Translations under genes and position numbers: made by a program
Part shown: positions 62,498 through 64,000 of the stretch, one piece after another
Layout: each line of letters begins with the position of its first letter
Numbering within the stretch: position 1 is the first letter of the stretch
Notes under the pieces: model-generated
What the model was told of the DNA's origin: nothing
Databases searched by the model: none
Seen by the model: the letters and a program-made list of their open reading frames with translations, nothing else
Origin: Streptomyces sp. NBC_00620
GTDB taxonomy: Bacteria; Actinomycetota; Actinomycetes; Streptomycetales; Streptomycetaceae
Assembly (NCBI RefSeq): GCF_026341825.1
Contig: NZ_JAPENY010000002.1
Span: 2,203,001 to 2,267,000 of the forward strand
Reading direction: 5' to 3'
Length of the DNA: 64,000 nucleotides

Positions 62498-62562
62498 GAA
62501 CGTCCTCCTGGCAGCAGCGGCAAGAGACAGCGGTCATCACCGTATTCAGCACCCTAGGTTCT

Positions 62563-62587
62563 GGTCAAGTGATCAAGTCATAGGATC
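62563..62587. promoter_or_regulatory. Direct-repeat operator between ligase and tetR genes
   Basis: GGTCAAGTGATC (62563-62574) and AGTCATAGGATC (62576-62587) are direct repeats 13 bp apart, the same layout as at 52370-52394. A minus-strand TTGACC within the first repeat may serve as the -35 of the ligase. Confidence 0.62.
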
Positions 62588-62724
62588 GACTCCTCGCCCG
62601 GCTAGGGAACGCGGAGGTCGCCTGCCTGATCCGGACATGTGTCTGCTCGTCGCAGACGGTAGAGGTCTAGACTACGTAGCGACTCGTTCATATGACTCAG
62701 ACAAAAGATCAGGGAGGTCCTCGG

Positions 62725-63327
62725 ATGGCTCGGGTTCCCATGGATCAGCGCCGACAGGACTACATCGAGGCAACGGTGCGGGTGATTGGGGAGCGTGGAG
62801 TGCGCGGTGCGACGACTCGTCGTATCGCCGACGCGGCCCAAGCGCCTCTGGCTACTCTGCATTACGTTTTCCATACCAAGGAGCAGCTGTTTTTCGCCGT
62901 TTTTGAACACGCTTCAGATCAATTGCTCGAACGGATCGGCGCGAGCAAGGAGAGCTCCGGCCTGGGGGAAACTGCGGCGTCTCTCCTGGTCACCACGATG
63001 GACTGGTACTTGGAGAACGACGGCTACGCGCGTGCGCAGTTCGACCTGTACATGTGGGCGTTGCGGCAGGAGGGCACGCATCCGGGGTTGGCCACCCGGG
63101 CCTACGACCTCTTCATCGACCGGTTCGCCGAGGTGCTGCGTAAGGCTCTGGGGGACGACGATGACGCGGAACTCGTGAAGCCGCTTGCTCGAATGGTGGC
63201 CTCGCATCTTGATGGTCTTTGTCTGCAATGGCATGGATACGGCGACCGTGCCCGGTTGGATGCCGATGTCGCCCTGGCGGGGGAGGCAATCGAACTGCTC
63301 GTGGAGTCGCGACGCAGGCGGAAGTAG
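62725..63327 (+). CDS. TetR-family regulator
   Basis: 200 residues from ATG 62725, which has AGGGAGG seven bases upstream; the ATG at 62692 has no ribosome site. The HTH is YIEATVRVIGERGVRGATTR then RIADAAQAPLATLHYVFHTK. The C-terminal domain ends LVESRRRRK. It is divergent from the acyl-CoA ligase across the direct-repeat operator and is the obvious candidate for its repressor. Several residues of the C-terminal pocket (FDLYMWALRQEG) are typical of acyl-CoA-responsive TetRs. Confidence 0.9.
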   Translation: MARVPMDQRRQDYIEATVRVIGERGVRGATTRRIADAAQAPLATLHYVFHTKEQLFFAVFEHASDQLLERIGASKESSGLGETAASLLVTTMDWYLENDGYARAQFDLYMWALRQEGTHPGLATRAYDLFIDRFAEVLRKALGDDDDAELVKPLARMVASHLDGLCLQWHGYGDRARLDADVALAGEAIELLVESRRRRK

Positions 63328-63380
63328 TCACATTGAGCTGGCGGGGTACTGAATTCCCCATCCTGGGGTACTCGGTGCCA

Positions 63381-64000
63381 TCATGCCTCGTCGAGCGCAG
63401 CCTCGATACCCTGGATGACCCGCCACATCGGCGCCTTGCGCCTGGAGATGAGCACGATCACGTCTTCCTTGTCGTCCCGGCCGTCGATTCCGCGTCCGGC
63501 CGGGTCCTCGCTCCAGGTGTCGCGCACATAGTCGAGCGCGTGGTCGACGTCCTTGATGGCGTCGCCCCGGCCGCCTGAGCGGAGCCATGAGCGCAGAGCG
63601 TGGTTGTGGGCGGCGACCACGGACGCCGCGATGACGTCGGAGCGCAGCGTTCCGTCCGGCCGGGCGGCGTATCGGGCACGGAGATACTCGGCGAGAGTGC
63701 GCTCGTACCGCCACACCACGGACAGTTCGTGGGCGCGGAGGCCGGGCACCTTCTTCGTCAGACGGTAACGCTGCACGGAGAAGGCGGGGTTCTCGGCATA
63801 CATGCGCAGTACGAGTCGGGCGGCGTCGCAGACGTGCGCCACGGGGTCGCCGTCAGGGCTCTGCTGCTGGAGGAACTCGGTCATGTCCGTCAGGCAACGC
63901 TCGTGGTCGGGGAAGACCACGTCCTCCTTGGAGGGGAAGTAGCGGAAGAAGGACCTGCGGCCCACCCCCGCGAGCGCGACGATGTCGTCGATCGTGGTCT
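63381..64000 (-). CDS. TetR-family regulator (5' end outside window)
   Basis: At least 206 residues; the start lies beyond base 64000. The visible part begins TTIDDIVALAGVGRRSFFRY, the recognition helix, then FPSKEDVVFPDHERCLTDM. The C-terminal domain has VPGLRAHELSVVWRYERTLA, as in the regulators with a TetR_C MftR-like domain. Convergent with the previous TetR gene; the 53-bp gap has no hairpin. Confidence 0.88.
   Translation of the reverse strand, partial: TTIDDIVALAGVGRRSFFRYFPSKEDVVFPDHERCLTDMTEFLQQQSPDGDPVAHVCDAARLVLRMYAENPAFSVQRYRLTKKVPGLRAHELSVVWRYERTLAEYLRARYAARPDGTLRSDVIAASVVAAHNHALRSWLRSGGRGDAIKDVDHALDYVRDTWSEDPAGRGIDGRDDKEDVIVLISRRKAPMWRVIQGIEAALDEA

Overview
The window is GC-rich actinobacterial DNA, almost certainly from a Streptomyces or a close relative. 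It shows very high third-position GC, GTG/TTG starts, GGAGG-type ribosome binding sites and many ATGA stop/start overlaps. Typical contents are an ECF42-like sigma factor, MEDS sensor proteins, a UTRA-type GntR, a GH75 chitosanase and Tat/Sec-exported proteins. No rRNA, tRNA or CRISPR array was found. The density of regulators, catabolic operons and decayed transposases suggests an accessory part of the chromosome.

Layout. 1-3.2 kb: 3' part of an ECF sigma gene, then an MFS efflux pump divergent from a MarR regulator across an 18-bp periodic operator array. 3.2-15.3 kb: a two-armed aromatic-type catabolic cluster. The leftward arm holds an ABM protein, FAD monooxygenase, ACMSD-like amidohydrolase, cyclase-family hydrolase, BBE-type FAD oxidase, FAH hydrolase, LysR regulator and SDR. 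The rightward arm holds an FAH hydrolase, extradiol-type dioxygenase, HisD-like dehydrogenase and SDR. Gene ends and starts mostly overlap. 15.5-31.9 kb: mixed functions, including a Tat-exported beta-helix protein, GH13 alpha-glucosidase, a methyltransferase with an octapeptide repeat, a thioesterase, a STAND ATPase, two MEDS signalling proteins, GntR, a beta-lactamase-fold esterase, a PI-PLC-like protein, an acetyl esterase, a USP and a sulfite-oxidase-like/flavin reductase pair. 32-44.2 kb: MDR reductase, GNAT, MarR with a divergent membrane protein, a PrmC-like methyltransferase, FadH-type dienoyl-CoA reductase, PadR, exported proteins, chitosanase and the DhaKLM dihydroxyacetone kinase. 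44.2-45.8 kb: decayed DNA with an N-terminally truncated AraC gene and a hydrolase gene interrupted by an amber codon.

46.8-64 kb: a second catabolic region resembling cyclic ketone, terpenoid or fatty-acid degradation. It carries an acyl-CoA dehydrogenase with a kinase-fold partner, SDR, APC permease, beta-lactamase-fold esterase, Baeyer-Villiger-type monooxygenase, an extra adenylate kinase, an LD-carboxypeptidase, a phytanoyl-CoA-dioxygenase-like enzyme, an EthD protein, an acyl-CoA ligase and four TetR regulators. Four of its promoters share a TTGACA -35 box, a 17-18 bp spacer and a copy of a 12-mer related to GGTCATTTGATC near the expected transcription start. This points to one dispersed TetR regulon. 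Two dead transposases (IS630 and IS481 types) and a ligase fragment lie inside it.

The best candidates for undescribed biology are the 3.2-15.3 kb pathway, the GGTCATTTGATC regulon and the MEDS/STAND signalling group.
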